Source of the DNA: Epiperipatus broadwayi
Taxonomy: Eukaryota; Onychophora; Udeonychophora; Euonychophora; Peripatidae
DNA: 64,000 nt
Direction: 5' to 3'
NCBI GenBank assembly: GCA_028023455.1
Contig: JAQFVV010000152.1
Location: 1,364,001-1,428,000 of the forward strand
This document shows, piece after piece, positions 1 to 12,090 of this stretch. Below the pieces are notes generated by a model. The model saw nothing but the letters and a program-made list of their open reading frames with translations, was not told where the DNA came from and made no database searches. A program made the position numbers and the translations under genes. Position 1 is the first letter of the stretch. Each line of letters begins with the position of its first letter.

Positions 1-560
1 GAACATCAACTCCATACTTGCAAGTACAGCAAACCCAACAATAATGATTGGTGATTGCAACATGTCATATCAGAAATTCATAAAAAAAATGGGTTCACCG
101 AATATCTATACCACTGATGAGTGGTGAAGGCTTCCTACTGATGAATACAATATCTTTCCACAATGGTCATCACACATCACTCATCGATCTATGCTTCTAC
201 TCCCCAATGCTGCACCACCAAATATCAATAAAATTAACTCCCTCAGCTTTCTCAGACCATTGAGCACAAATAGTATCATTAAACCTTACGCAAATGCAGA
301 CATCACTTCTCCCACTAACAAAAACAATCAGAATATGACTTCCAACAACCACACCAGAATTTGTTTTCTCAGAAACATACATAATGCTAAACAAAATAAA
401 AGATATGAATCTCAACCCCATACAACAATATCTGGCATACATAAGCATTCTATCATTCAATATCTCACATGTGACAAAAAATCAACCACCACCATCCAAA
501 TTGTTGACACTCGCAAATGAAATTCATAAAATGAATAACCATGATTGTGCCATCACACCA
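1..560 (+). pseudogene. APE-type endonuclease domain remnant of the LINE
   Basis: Plus-strand translation shows MIGDCN near 42-60, matching the GDxN box of apurinic-like endonucleases that nick the target site for LINE integration. ITHRSMLLL follows near 173-199, in the position of the conserved (D/T)H-I-L motif. After a frame change, SDH appears near 255, the last catalytic motif of the family. Stop codons (for example the TGA after DEW near 122) and at least one frameshift interrupt it. The first half of the domain is beyond the window. The assignment rests on the order and spacing of GDxN, xxH and SDH. Confidence 0.7.
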
Positions 561-1049
561 AACACAGCAGTATATTCATGGTCTAGCAAGTACATACAAC
601 AAAACATGTGAGACACTAAAAGAATATTTAAGAATTAAAAAAAGAAAAATATGCATAACCCAACCACATACATGAACCAGAGCATACATTAAATGGGCAC
701 TGGGAAACCCACCAATCATCAAAGTTCCAATGGCAATAGAAACAAAGGATGACACATATACAGGACACAATATGATCCTTCCTATTTTTGAGCATTTTAA
801 AACCAAACTGCAGTCTAAAACACCACTTAAATTACACTCCAAGCTATTTGGACCAGCAGAAACACAAAAATCTTTCACAACAAAGGACTTCCTGACATAA
901 CTAAATACAATACCAAATGCATGCCATCCAGGAAGTCCTGGAATACCATTATTTATACTAAAACACCTAAGTAAATACACAGCACAATATCTATGCAACC
1001 TAGCAAACCACCTATCTCAAGAAATTCAGGATGTGGAGGGAGTTCATCC

Positions 1050-2858
1050 CATTGCAATAGTGCCATTCAACAAAAAAGCTAAAACTACCCATCCCTCACA
1101 GAGCTTGGACCAATTTCCATGGAATCTTTGCCAATAAAAATTCTTGGAAGAATAATAAAAGAAACAATAGAACCACATATAATGTCACTGATATCAGAAG
1201 TTCAATTTGCCAAAAGAAACTCCTCTACAATTCAAGCGGCATCATTATTTAAAGCAATCCTGGATTCAACAAGACAGGAAAAAAAAATGGTTCAATAGCA
1301 ATTCAACTAGATATCGAGGGAGCTTTTGATGGAGTAGACATTTCCATATTGCTAGACATGCTTGGAAACTCATCTATCCCCAAGACACATCTGTACATCA
1401 TTGCAAATCTACTTCTCAACAGAGAAATACACATAACATTAAATGGAAGAAATTCTCCATCATTGGTTCCTACCCAATCCATATCCCAAGGCTCTCCTCT
1501 CAGTTCACTATTATTTATTATATATATTAACCCTTTAATAGAAAAAATCCAAAAAACATTTACTGGCATTTAAGTACCTGACACTACACAATATATAGCT
1601 TGTTTGGCTTATATGGATGACATCACAGTCTTTCTCAATTCAAAAACACAATTACCGCAATTACAAAAAATTCTTAAAGAATATACGCAACAATACAAAT
1701 TGAAGTTTAATCCAGAAAAATCTACTGCTTGGTCCATGTTTACTGGAAAACCATGCATGTCCATTTACAAAGCAAAACCAACTCATTTTTTAGGATTCCC
1801 GTTTCATCTGGGAATAACCGGAATAAGGTGTTCAATACAAAATAGATTAAAAGAAGAAGCACAATGCATTGTCACCTCCCTATCAAAAACATATCTCACC
1901 ATATATTCTAAAGTCCAACTAATAAACCAACTTATAATGACAAAAATAACATTATTTACCAATAATAAAATTCTCAAAAGGTTTCAAAGCAAAGATTAAA
2001 ACCATATGCAATTAACTTCTATGGTCAAGAAAAATGGTTGCAATATCAACAAAAAGACTAAATCAACCCCTTATTAAAAATGGTTTGGGTTTGCACAACA
2101 TTGACATTTATTATGCACAAAAATTAAGTAATCTAGTAATTTCCATTACAAACCAATTTCCAAAACTTAAATGCTTAATTCAAATTACTCCAAAGGAGAA
2201 ACCATCCCCAACAGGTCTATATATATCATCAACCATCCATCAATATAGAACAATTTTTAACAGAACAGAGCAATATACACACAAATATTCATATTGGAAC
2301 ATTCATGAACAAATTCAACAGGAAGGAGGCCAAAATAACGATAACACAATACTCAGAATAAACAACAGAAAACTACTACATGAATACAAAAAGTGGTCAC
2401 TAGAACCCAAATTTTTTGATTTCATTCTAAAAATAAATCTTATCGCAATGCCAACATCATACTTCTTACACCATAAAAGGATGTATATTTCAATAGACCC
2501 TTTTTGTGGACTATGCCACAAGGCTGAAGAGACTCTACAACACCTATTGTATCAATGTACTGCATTACACAATGTAAGAACAATGATGAGTGCAATATAC
2601 CATCAGCAAAACATGACCATTGATCAAATAATTAAGGTTTTTCAAGGCAGATCAACACCCAACATTAGGGCAGCAACCTTTGTATTATATGCTTTTTGGT
2701 GTACCAGGTGTACCTATCTAATGGGCAACAACCCCAGAAGGCATCCATCCACCTTCTACAACAAATTAAACCAGATACGTAATAGAGACAAAATAATAGC
2801 AAATCCCCATATTTACACAGCTACATGGTCTCTTATCAAACAACAATCAATGCTATAA
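1050..2858 (+). pseudogene. Reverse transcriptase and C-terminal zinc knuckle of the LINE
   Basis: The RT polymerises cDNA on the nicked target. Visible fingers and palm motifs include QLDIEGAFDGVDIS near 1301-1345 (motif A with the catalytic Asp), SQGSPLSSLLFIIYIN near 1485-1530 (motif B) and AYMDD near 1604-1620 (motif C, the catalytic YxDD). The thumb follows (THFLGF near 1780). The segment 2034-2858 is open for 274 codons and holds CGLCHKAEETLQHLLYQC near 2505-2555, the C-x2-C...H...C knuckle typical of R1, LOA and Jockey ORF2 proteins. Stops near 1571 and 1999 and frame changes around 1270 and 2000 break the gene into three open pieces. Confidence 0.85.
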
Positions 2859-3111
2859 GCACCAAAAAATTCAAGAACACTGAAAATTCAATAACATTAA
2901 AACACCGAAATAAAAAAAACAATTTTTTCCTCTCTCTACAATTAATAATTTTTTATGTAAGAATTAGATAACTTTTTATTGAAAACATGTAACTGAAGAC
3001 TATAAAAATGCTTGTATACAAAACCAATGGTAAAACCACTGTTAAAAATCAATGTAAACTCAATGTAAAAAACTATGTATTTCTTTGATTAATAAACTTC
3101 CTTTTTTGAAA

Positions 3112-3153
3112 CATAATAATAATAATACTGCTACTGCTACTGCTACTGCTACT
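3112..3153 (+). repeat. (ATA)n followed by (CTGCTA)n microsatellite
   Basis: Five ATA units form the 3' tail of the LINE and run directly into about four CTGCTA units. The same order of trinucleotides (AT-only, then CTG/CTA, then CTA, then CAA) is met, in mirror image, on the far side of the 3155-4365 element. Confidence 0.85.
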
Positions 3154-3154
3154 A

Positions 3155-4365
3155 CAATACCTGGGTCTCATTTTACACGATAGATAGGTTACTCAGAAAA
3201 TATGCGCAAACAAAATCGCGCAAAAATAGATGTAACTTACATTGAAAAAGGGGGGATGCGGTCTGTGATTTTTCAAAATTCGTGTAAAAGCAAAGCACCA
3301 ACGTAAAATTACTTTAAAATTTATGCAAAAAAAAAAAATAAGGAAATAAAATATGACTAATAAAAAATTTCAAATTTGAAAAAAAAATGATACAAGACAA
3401 ACTTTTTTTTAACTATAATATTTGATTTTATTCAAAATAATATTTTTATGCATAATTTCCAGCACAGTAATTTACATTTTTTTATACACGTTTTAGTTAT
3501 TATTGCTATTTGCCCAAAACCACGTTCATTTGCAAACTAGTAAAAAATCAGATTCTCATGTGATGTGATGTGATGTATTTGGCTTCTCCTTAAACGAAGT
3601 CAAAAATATCTCAGCAATTATTCTCACAAGAGGAAATACAACTAGCGCCAAGTTCACTCTCATATTGTGTTAATGGTTTTCTGTTGAAGAAGACGATGAT
3701 TTTATTAATTGTTTATGAACTTAGATTTATGATAATAAAAAGACATTTATTCACCACTGCTGGGAAAAATTTAATTAAAACTAACAGCTAAAAATTAAAT
3801 TCTTCTTTTTGTCTTTAATTTTCAATTCTGTTTAAAAATCAAATTTTGTTTTACATCACATTAATTTCAAGTCGCCCGTAAGTAATTTTTAAATTGTTAA
3901 TTACAATTAAAAATCAGATTTTAATTTCAATTGTGCCCACTGCTATTACTGACCTTTTAAAAATAAACTTGTGGACACTAAATGATTAATAATTGATTAT
4001 GTTCTTTTTTAAAAAGCAAAAACAGAATGTGATTAAAAATGCAAAATTAATACGCACAATGTTTGAACAAATTTACATTATAATCTTGTAAAATTTAATG
4101 TGTGTATACATAAAATGTGGAAATCATGATTTTAATTTTATTATTGCATAAAATCTTACTATTATAAAGCACTGAAAATATTGAAATTACTAAGATGAAA
4201 GTAGAATTCCAATAATGTGCTATTGCTTTCAATATAACGTAAGTGCGCGAAATTTATTATTTAAAGTAATAGTGCATCATCGGAAGTCGACTTTCAGTGA
4301 AACACGAATCACTTAACTTTAAAATCGTGTTAAATAAGTTCGCGTAAAAAAAGACCCAGGTGTTG
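3155..4365. mobile_element. TIR element of 1.2 kb, non-autonomous
   Basis: The ends are inverted copies: 3155-3179 and the reverse complement of 4341-4365 agree at 21 of 25 positions, with the core ACCTGGGTCT perfect at both ends. The interior has no coding capacity that I recognise and is AT-rich with a few CpG-containing stretches near both ends (3200-3310 and 4240-4345), which themselves show weak inverted similarity. No clean target duplication can be scored because both flanks are microsatellites. It starts CAA and ends TTG, so it is not an LTR. The superfamily is undetermined; a MITE-like derivative of a DNA transposon is the simplest reading. Confidence 0.6.
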
Positions 4366-4385
4366 TTGTTGTTGGTGTTGTTGTT

Positions 4386-4449
<64 letters not shown>

Positions 4450-4501
4450 CAACAGCAGCAGCAGCAGTAGGAGGAGGAGGAGGAGCAGCAGTAGCAGTAG
4501 C

Positions 4502-4532
<31 letters not shown>

Positions 4533-4575
4533 ATAATAATAATAATAATAATAATGATAATAATAATAATAATTC
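4361..4575. repeat. Compound trinucleotide microsatellite
   Basis: On the plus strand the order is (TTG)n, (TAG)n of about 20 units, (CAG)n, (GGA)n, mixed CAG/TAG, (TAG)n and (AAT)n. The array abuts the 3' end of the minus-strand LINE that starts at 4576. Open frames here are only homopolymer products of the repeats. Confidence 0.95.
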
Positions 4576-4885
4576 TTCAATTCAATTCATTTATTTACCG
4601 TACAAAACTACAGCATAAAGCCAATTACCGTATTACACCATAACAAATATATAAATACATAAATGAGTTTAAATGACAAATTATTAATATAATTATGTGC
4701 CATATTTCAATAAAAGATAATTAACACATTTAAAAATCTAAAGTAAAATTAAATATCAGCATATAAACAATTATTATTAAGACATTAATAGTAACAAATA
4801 AATAAAAGGGATAAATATAAAGCACATAACAAAATAAAAATAAAAACAATTTAATATAAATATAAACAAAATCAAATTAAACCAA

Positions 4886-7878
4886 TCAAATCTGACATTT
4901 AAATTTAATAACATTACAAAATTGATTATAATCTAAATTGAAGTAATTAATATTACTACAAATCTGATTATATAAAGATGGTAGCCTAAACAAAGGAGAA
5001 AATCTAAGAACATTGGAATGACAAGTTTTAATGTAACAAACAGAAGCAGACCGAGTATCATGCACATGAGATCTAATTATAACAGTAGAAATTGTACTAG
5101 ATAAAAGAACTATTTTATTAACAAGTTTATAAAGATATTTAATATCTCTATATTGTCTTCTAGAAGAAAGATGAACAACAATTTTATTTTCCAAAGAAAC
5201 ATATTTAGAAAACTTATTATACACTGATTGTAATAAATTACATCCCTGTTTAGAGCTAGGATTCCAAATGACTGAACAATATTCAATAATGGGAAGAACC
5301 AATGATAAAAATAATTTAAATTTTGTATCACCACTGAAATGATAACCAAACCTTAGAATAGTACCTATAATTTTTAAAGCCTTACCAATAATCATTTCCA
5401 AATGAGGAAGAAAGGATCCATTACTAGAAAATATAACTCCCAAATCTTTTTGGGATTCAACAGAAATAATTTTGTGAGAATTAATAAAATAAGAAAAATG
5501 CAAAACTTCAGATTTTTTAGAATATGAGACTAAGGAACATTTACTGAAATTAACAGTCATATTATTTAGATCACACCAAGCACTAAAATTATCTATATCA
5601 TTTTGAAGAAGAGTGCAATCAAACACAGATGTGATTCTTCTAAAGATTTTACAGTCATCTGCATAGCACAAAAAATAAGTTTTAAGCAATTCTTAAGGTC
5701 ATTCATATAAATGTTAAAAAGCATAGGTGCTACAATACTACCCTGAGGAACCCCAAAATTACATTTAAAATTAGATGAAATAGTATTATTAAATTTAATG
5801 TATGCAGTATGACCATGAAAAAAGGATTGAAACCAATAAACAAGCTTAGTAGAAAAACCCATTTGATATAATTTGCAAAGAAGAATACTGTGATCTACTT
5901 TATCAAAAGCTCTTGATAAATCAAAATAAACAACATCAAGTCTCTGCTGGTCTTCAATTGCATTAGCTATATGATCATAAATTGTTAACAAATTAGTTTC
6001 TACAGATCTATTAGGTATAAAACCATGCTGTGAAGAAGAAATGAGTTTACTAACATCTAAAATAATTTTATTATAAACACACCTCTCAAAAATTCTAGCA
6101 ATAGTATGTAAAACAGAAATAGGTCTATAGTTATTAATACAATCACGTGATCCATTCTTAAAAATTGGGACCATTTTGGCACACTTAAGCACATTAGGAA
6201 AAACACAAGAGTTCAGTGATAAATTAAAAATAAATGCAAGAGGTACTGCAATAAATTCAGCTAGTCCTTTGTAAATAAATGAAGGAATATTATCATTTCC
6301 CAAACAAGATTGAATTTTAAGTCGCTTAATAGCCATAACAACATCATCCTTAGAAATATGGTCAATCATACAATGAACAGTTGAAGAATTACAAAATAAT
6401 GCAATATTTGAAGATATTGTATCATGTGATGAATATACATCAGCAAAATGTTTTGAAAAGTCATTTGCACTTAAAGTGAAATCATGAGTAGCTTGAACCC
6501 TTTTCTTACCCAAACCAGACTTATTAATGAAATCCCAAAATTCTTTAGGGTTAGAAGAAATATTAACCTCAATTTTTCTAATATAATTCTGCAAATCTCT
6601 TTTATAAACATGCTTCACCAATCTTCTGAAATTAACAACATTATTATAAAAAAAGATATTCTGTGTTTTAAAATAAAGTCTATGAAGATAAGACTTTCTT
6701 TTAATAATTTTAATAAGATCGCATGAAAACCAAGGAGGAAAATCCTTATAAAAAGGCTGCTTATTGGGAATATACAAATCAATAAAACTATTAAGAATCT
6801 TTAAAAACCCATCCAAGCAATGATTTACATCATTAAAAGAATACAAAAAATTCCAATTAACCTTAGAAAAGTTAGTACAAAAATCAACATAATTACCCTT
6901 CCCATAATCCTTTCTTGAAATATTAGAAAAATTAATCTTTGAGTGACAAACGTTAATATAAAACTCAAAAGGTGGATGATGAGCATCAATAGGAAAATTA
7001 ACAGAAACAACTTGAAAATTACTAACTACTGTTGAATTATATAAAATATAATCCAAAGTACGATGATAGGAATTAAAAAATGGGTTATATTGCTTAAGTC
7101 CTAAAAATTTACAGAACTTTAACATTCTAGAAGCTTTAGAAGACAAAACAGAAAAGTGTGTAGCAATTCTACCCTAATATAAATCTGGAATATTTAAATC
7201 ACCAGTAATAATAATATTATCATAGCCAATCAGAAAATCTTCAAGAGATGTCAACAAATAATCAAACTCCAACAACGACAAAATGGGTTTGAGGTAAACA
7301 TTACCTAAAATAAATTTAAAATTGTGATTTAAAGTAATTTCACACCATGTAGATTCACAAAAAGAAGAAGAAAAATAAAGTTCTTTATAAAAAACATCTT
7401 TATGAAGAGCAATCAGAGTACCACCACCTCAAGAAATATTATCCATAGATCTATCAGTTTGCAAAATACTGAATCTATCATCAAGAAAAGAACAATCAGG
7501 AAATTGTTGATTTAACAAAGTTTCTGTAAGTAAAATAAGATCAAAATATTCAATTTCAAAAAAATGTTTAATTTGAACACATTTAGTCCTCATACCTCTG
7601 ACATTCATGTAAAAACAAGAAAAACCTACCATGTTACCCACAAAGATAATGGAAACAACACAAATAAAAACAGAAAGAGAAAAAGAAAGAGATAAAGAAA
7701 CAAAATAAAATAGATAGTAAAACAAAATAAATTCTCTTAAAACCTTAGAGAACTGGCCAGAGATCCATAAAAAAAAAGAAATAGAAGCACCACAAGGCCA
7801 TAAATTAGGGGATATTATATCATTATGTTTATGTGCAGAAACAGAAATATAAAAACAAGAAGACTTAGAATTATTCAT
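4886..7878 (-). pseudogene. ORF2 endonuclease-reverse transcriptase of CR1-like LINE, broken
   Basis: From the ATG at 7878 the product begins with hydrophobic segments, then the endonuclease: FYMNVRGMRTKC near 7615, LLTETLLN near 7530, ITGDLNIPDLY near 7205 and the RTLDYIL...DAHHPP end near 7060-6970. The RT follows: NYRPISVLHTIARIFE near 6145, FDLSRAFDKVDHSILL near 5920 (motif A), GVPQGSIVAPMLFNIYMNDL near 5755 (motif B) and CYADDCKIF near 5665 (motif C). A thumb and a C-terminal region with IIEYCSVIWNP near 5265 close it. Damage visible: TGA near 7427, TAG near 7175, and one frameshift where the two long open pieces overlap at 5593-5689. About 1000 codons in total, normal for CR1 or Jockey ORF2. 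Confidence 0.9.
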
Positions 7879-8139
7879 ATTAACTATATGACAAACAATA
7901 CTAGTTTGTAAATTATTTTCAAGAAATACTGTAATATCTTTGAACTGAGATCTACTGGCATATTAGAAAGAAAATATCTATCATAAGTTATATTAGTATT
8001 AGAATAAACATTAGCAAAATTAGATTTATTAAATCCATCAGATATATTAATATTTTTAGTTCTTGAAAAGTCATTTTTACTAGAAGATAAAGAGGAGTAT
8101 CCAGAATGATTTAACTGATAGTTGCTATTTGAATGAATG

Positions 8140-8410
8140 TTAAGTGAATGTGATCTATAAGCTGGAATAAATTTGGGAGCAGTATCAGAATAATTAAGAA
8201 TTTTATGACTAATAGACTTTAGAGAAGATAAATTAACAGGAATACCTCCATTATATCTTTTGTCTATAAAAGAAGCACTCTGTAAATTATGAGCTGGAAT
8301 GACTTTAGAAACTACAGCCGGATAATTTAGTATTTTAGATTTCATAGACTTTAAAGAAGATAAAATAACAGGAAAACCTCCGTTATCTCTTTTCCCCATA
8401 AAAAAATTTT
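8140..8410 (-). repeat. ORF1 internal tandem repeat, about 2 copies of 44 codons
   Basis: Two in-frame copies, with shared pattern KRxNGGxPVxLSSLKSxxxKILNY, start near 8400 and 8268 and are offset by 132 bp. The repeats belong to the C-terminal part of the LINE ORF1. Confidence 0.8.
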
Positions 8411-8523
8411 GTGCTTTAAATTTACCATGAGAAAAAAAACCAGAATCAGAAAAGCCACAAGCCAAAATGAGTTATAAAAACATCTACTTTTAAATTTGGA
8501 ATGAGGCAAATTCCTAAATACTA

Positions 8524-8920
<397 letters not shown>

Positions 8921-8959
8921 TTCATCACTAACTAAATTAACTTCAGGAACACAATCATC

Positions 8960-9440
8960 CAATTTGATATTTTCACCAAGATCTTCAGGGCAATAGGCTG
9001 AAGATGAACATACAATGCTACCATCTTCAATAGCAGAAGAATGATCCCTAGCAATGGAAGAACTAAAAATTTGATCAGGATATTTGCATTGAGTGCCAAT
9101 ATCATTAGCATTAACATTTTTACCAAGAACTTCAAGGCAATTGGATGAAGATGAACATACAATGTTATCACCTTCAATAGCAGAGGAATAATCTCCAGGA
9201 ATAGAACTAAAAATTTGATCAGAATATTCAGAAGTTGACAAAATGCCTTGAGTGCCAATATCATTAGTATTAACGTTTTTACCAAGATCTTCAAGGCAAT
9301 TGGATGAAGATGAACATACAATGTTACCACCTTCAATAACAGAGGAATAATATCCAGGAATAGAACTAAAAATTTGATCAGAATATTCAGAAGATGATAT
9401 CATGCATTGAGTACCAACATCATTAGTATTAATAAGTTTA
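8960..9440 (-). repeat. ORF1 internal tandem repeat, 3 copies of 49-53 codons
   Basis: Three in-frame copies of a unit running from NDxGTQ through DQIFSSxP, SSAIEG and IVCSSSSNC to EDLGKN start near 9430, 9272 and 9112. The offset is 159 bp between the first two and 147 bp between the last two; the third copy lacks about four codons around STSEY. Confidence 0.9.
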
Positions 9441-9594
9441 TCTTTGATCACTGAAGAATTCCTACGATGAGACATTCCAATTATTAAATTATATATAAAA
9501 GAAATAGGAAGAGATAAAATCATTTCAAAAGAAAATTTACTAGAATCATGAATAACACTGTCAATTAAACTATCTATATTCTCCAAATTATTAG

Positions 9595-10105
9595 CAGAGT
9601 CAAATTCATTAAATGCAAAGTTTCCAATATTATTATTTCCAATCTTAGGAAATAAGCCAATCTTATTAGTGGATAAATCCATATCAACATCTACATTAGA
9701 AAGATAGTTTAAGGATGAAACAGCTTTATTATTGTCAAACTCATTTATAGCAAACTTACCAACACTATTATTTCCAATCTTGGGAAATAAGTCAATATTA
9801 TTAGGAAGTAAGTCAATATTATTAGGGGATAAATCAGCCTCAACATTAGAAAGATCATCTAAGAATAAAACAGTTTTATATTCATCACATTCATTTACAG
9901 GAGAGTTTCCAACATTATTATTTCCATTATTGATTTTATTTTTGTCAAATTCATTTACAGTAGAGTTTGCAACATAATTATTCCCATTATTAAAAGATAA
10001 TTCAACATCTATCTTAGAAAGATACTGTAAGGACAAAAAATCTTTATTTTTATCAAATTCATTTACAATAGAATTTCTAACACAATTATTTCCATCAATT
10101 TTACT
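9595..10105 (-). repeat. ORF1 internal degenerate repeat, NGNN-VNEFDKNK type
   Basis: Four to five imperfect copies of a module with pattern NGNNxVxNSxVNEFDKNK, a spacer with SLxYLSxVDxxLS, and sometimes a PNNIDLFPKI insert, lie end to end in ORF1. Copy length varies, so this is an older or faster-changing repeat than the 53-codon family downstream. Confidence 0.75.
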
Positions 10106-11413
10106 ACCCATATAATTAGTTGACCTAACTATCTCAAACTCATCATCTAAAACAGGATTATCAGCAATATTATCTGCCAAAAATTCCTTAGACATATTAT
10201 TACACTCTATACATTTATAGAAGCCACAACCAATTGTATGAAAAATATCAGCATCAACTTTACTTAATCTAAGACAAGAGGTATGAAACTTCCCCTGACA
10301 TTGGACCATAACAATTGATACAGTTAATAGGATCCAATATAACAATAGAACAGACTTTACAAACAGATGAAACTGAGCTAGAATCAGAGATTATATCAGT
10401 ATCAGATAAAACAGAAAGAGATGCATTCATCATAGAAATTTGGGAGACATAAGAATTCAAAATAACAGAAGCCTTCTTATAATAAGAGCTACAGTATTCA
10501 CATAAAAATTCAGAGGTATTATTAATAGAATCAATGGAAGTATCTTTATTAAATAAATTATAACATACTATATGGTATCTAAGGCCACAAAAACCCAAGC
10601 ATTTTAAAATTTTTTGTCTACCAAAAATATCAGACAAACACAAACCACAAAAAAAAAAATTAGATACAGGATAATAAATAAATCCCTTCTAAGTACCCAA
10701 TTAAATCCCTACAACTAAAAATTATAAAGTAAATAAATACATTATAGTAAAATAATTTAAGTATAAAACAAACAATAACAATATCTGTTACTTAACAAAA
10801 AAAAAATTAACAAAATTGGAAAAAAAAAAACCTATGCAATGGTACTATATATATATAAACAAATAATGTCCAAAATAAAATTATTAAAAATATCAAAATC
10901 ACTATGTCTTAATTATTTGTGAAATAACATTTTATATTAATTGAAAATAAATCAGACAGTCTTTCTCCAAAACAATATAATAAATAAAATTTGTTATTTC
11001 TATTAACAAAGAATCCCTTATAAATGTTTTGTCTTCCATAAACATTGCATAAAGTCAAAGGACAAGCAATAAAAAATGATGCCAAATCTTGTTATATATT
11101 ATAAAAGTGAAGTAATATATATGTAAATAAAGTATACAATTGTATACAATATATCTATAATGCTCTTCATATCCATAAGCAAATTTACATATAAACACAC
11201 AAACAAGTTTAAAGAAAAATATATATAAAAATAAAAAATATATATATAAGAAAAGATAAATATCCTAAGGTGAAGTAACTTGGAACACTCTAGATTGAAT
11301 GAAGATAAGAAATCACTAAGTAATTAAAAGCAATAAGTTATCAATCTTATCCAAACTGAAGAAATTAATTAAACCTAAAAAAAAATAAAATAAAATGTTA
11401 AATTAAAACTTTA

Positions 11414-11511
11414 TAGTAGATTTTTGTATAAATTGATATAATAGTCAATAGATCCAAAATATAGCAGATTTTTTGTATAAATCGATATAATAGTCAATAG
11501 ATCCAAAAATA
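11414..11511. repeat. Tandem duplication, 2 x 48-50 bp
   Basis: Copies start at 11,414 and 11,462 and differ at only a few positions; both contain ATAATAGTCAATAGATCC. Too short and too similar to be old. Confidence 0.85.
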
Positions 11512-11956
11512 TAGTCTTATATGCTTTATTAATAAAATCCTCTAGGCTTATTAGTTCCAACTGAAGATCACTCAAAAAAAGAACAACCATTTATTTATAA
11601 AATCCCCAAGGCGTAAACAATCCATTCAAAAAAAAAAAACATTTAAAAATATCCATTAAAAGAAGCTACTTCAAGTAATTAATTTTGACGTCAAAGAATG
11701 TCAGCAGTTATCAAAAGATCAATTATATTAGAACAATAGAAAAATTGAATATCAATAACAAAAACATATTTTGATCCAATTAATTTCACAAAAAATATGC
11801 ACATATCAATCCTTGAATAGAGACTTATAAAATGTAAAAATCTTAAAAACATAGTACCAAATTAAATGATGTCAGCCATAAGAATAATGTTGAGATAAGC
11901 CCTCTGTCCATATAATAACATAGAAAAAAAACAGTATGATATCCAAAAAACTGATG

Positions 11957-11959
11957 ATG

Positions 11960-11999
<40 letters not shown>

Positions 12000-12090
12000 G
12001 AAGAAGAAGAAGAAGAAGAAGGAGGAGGAGGAGGAGGAGGAGGAGAAGAAGAAGAAGAAGAAGAAGGAGGAGGAGGAGGAGGTGGCGGCG
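11957..12090. repeat. (AAT)n(AAG)n(GGA)n compound microsatellite
   Basis: The plus strand runs (TAA)n, (GAA)n, (GGA)n, (GAA)n, (GGA)n and ends GGTGGCGGCGGC. The minus-strand frame through it (Pro/Ser/Tyr runs) is a repeat artefact. Confidence 0.95.

Larger units (their letters stand above)
1..3127 (+). mobile_element. LINE retrotransposon, R1/LOA/Jockey-like, 5' part outside window
   Basis: This is a non-LTR retrotransposon copy read left to right. Translation gives, in order, an APE-type endonuclease remnant, a reverse transcriptase with a YMDD box, and a C-terminal cysteine/histidine knuckle, the usual order in the R1/LOA/Jockey group of LINEs. A 3' untranslated stretch follows from 2859 with an AATAAA-like site near 3091, and the copy ends in a short (ATA)n tail at 3112-3126. 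The reading frame breaks several times, so the copy is dead. The 5' end lies beyond the left edge. The clade is a judgement from motif order; no alignment was run. Confidence 0.85.

Noticed and set aside
4257-4580. 107-codon minus-strand frame rich in Tyr, Cys and Ser
   Set aside because: It is the translation of a compound trinucleotide microsatellite and has no independent support.
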